6,001 bases of DNA from Gemmatimonadota bacterium. Its GTDB lineage: Bacteria > Latescibacterota > UBA2968 > UBA8231. The DNA lies in the NCBI GenBank assembly GCA_028875335.1, contig JAPPEF010000233.1, positions 1-6,001 of the forward strand, in the 5' to 3' direction. Each line of letters starts with the position of its first letter. The first letter of the stretch is position 1. Below the pieces are notes generated by a model. It was not told the origin of the DNA. It saw only the letters and a list, made by a program, of their open reading frames with translations, and did no database searches. Positions 5,445-6,001 of the stretch are shown here, piece after piece. The position numbers and the translations under genes are program-made.

Positions 5445-6001
5445 TTATCTGGCTAGCACCTCCTCGTAGAGCGCGTAAATGCGCGCTGCCACCCGGCGAT
5501 AGTCGTAGCGTTTCTCGGCCTGTCGGCGGATCGCCTCGCGGTCGTAGCAATCGTATTCATCTAGCACCACGAGGATACCCGCCGCCAAGTCCTCCGCATC
5601 GCCGATTGCCACTAGCCTCCCGATCTCCTCATTGACGACCTCCTCTGGCCCACCACAGCGCGTGGCGACCACGGGCAGGCCACAGGCCATGGCTTCGATC
5701 AGCGACGTGGTCAGGCCCTCGCTGAAACTGGGCAGCACGAACAGATCGGCGGCGGCCATATAGGAAGGTAGTTCTTCCCAAGGCACCGCGTCCTCAAACG
5801 ACACATGCTCGGACAGGTTCAATGCCTTGACTTGAGGTAGGAAAGGATCGGCGGTCCCGGTCGCAGGATGGCCGCCGATCAAGGTCAACGAGACATCGCG
5901 GCCTTGACTCCGCACTTTAGCTAGGGCCGCCAGCAAGACGCGCAATCCCTTTGCCTCGACAAATCGGCCCACATAAAGTAGGTGCCACTTTTCTTTATCG
6001 G
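5445..6001 (-). CDS. GT4-type glycosyltransferase, C-terminal part (cut by window edge)
   Basis: The frame stays open to the window edge, so the N-terminal half is missing. 184 residues are visible, ending at TAA (5445-5447). The GTG at 5972 is an internal valine, because the reading continues upstream as KWHLLYVGRF, the first strand of the C-terminal Rossmann domain in GT-B enzymes of family 4 (Pfam Glycos_transf_1). Further hallmarks are VSLTLIGG, HVSFEDAVPWEELPSYMAAAD and LFVLPSFSEGLTTSLIEAM, holding the E-x7-E nucleotide-sugar motif, then ACGLPVVATRCGGPEEVV. This is a retaining glycosyltransferase acting in the cytoplasm or at the membrane face. Its place ahead of a GT2 and a WbaP-type enzyme on the same strand makes it part of the same polysaccharide pathway. 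Donor and linkage cannot be told. Confidence 0.93.
   Translation of the reverse strand, partial: DKEKWHLLYVGRFVEAKGLRVLLAALAKVRSQGRDVSLTLIGGHPATGTADPFLPQVKALNLSEHVSFEDAVPWEELPSYMAAADLFVLPSFSEGLTTSLIEAMACGLPVVATRCGGPEEVVNEEIGRLVAIGDAEDLAAGILVVLDEYDCYDREAIRRQAEKRYDYRRVAARIYALYEEVLAR

Overview
The window looks like a moderately GC-rich chromosomal segment from a Gram-negative-type bacterium, probably an uncultivated lineage. The best guess from protein style (PD40 propellers, orphan beta-sandwich proteins, short W-G-x-V-K C-termini) is something in the neighbourhood of Latescibacterota, Poribacteria or the wider FCB group. That placement rests on general resemblance, and no marker gene is present to test it.

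The left half (1-2711) is read on the + strand. It opens with the last 96 codons of a probably secreted, fibronectin-III-like protein (1-291), closed by a textbook intrinsic terminator (318-350). Next come two translationally coupled genes of unknown function (398-1258 and 1255-1617), whose products look like soluble beta-rich proteins without signal peptides. After a 116-base gap, a gene with a strong Shine-Dalgarno site encodes a signal-peptide-bearing six-bladed TolB/PD40-type propeller (1734-2711).

The right half (2723-6001) is read on the - strand and is part of a surface-polysaccharide locus. In order of transcription it holds a GT4-type glycosyltransferase cut by the window edge (5445-6001), a membrane-anchored GT2 glycosyltransferase (4185-5324), and a polyprenyl-phosphate sugar-1-phosphate transferase of the WbaP/WcaJ type (2723-4177). 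The last two are 7 bases apart. The phosphotransferase would load the first sugar on undecaprenyl phosphate at the inner membrane, and the two glycosyltransferases would extend the chain of an exopolysaccharide, capsule or O-antigen. The two halves converge with only 11 bases between stop codons.

The most interesting observation is that the two probable exported proteins in the left half are otherwise unrelated but end in the same kind of 18-residue sequence, S-T-x-V-x(4)-W-G-x-V-K-x-T-x-x-E, exactly at the C-terminus. This looks like an uncatalogued C-terminal tag for sorting, anchoring or partner binding. The coupled unknown pair is the second item worth following up. There is no tRNA, rRNA, CRISPR array, transposase or integrase that I can see.
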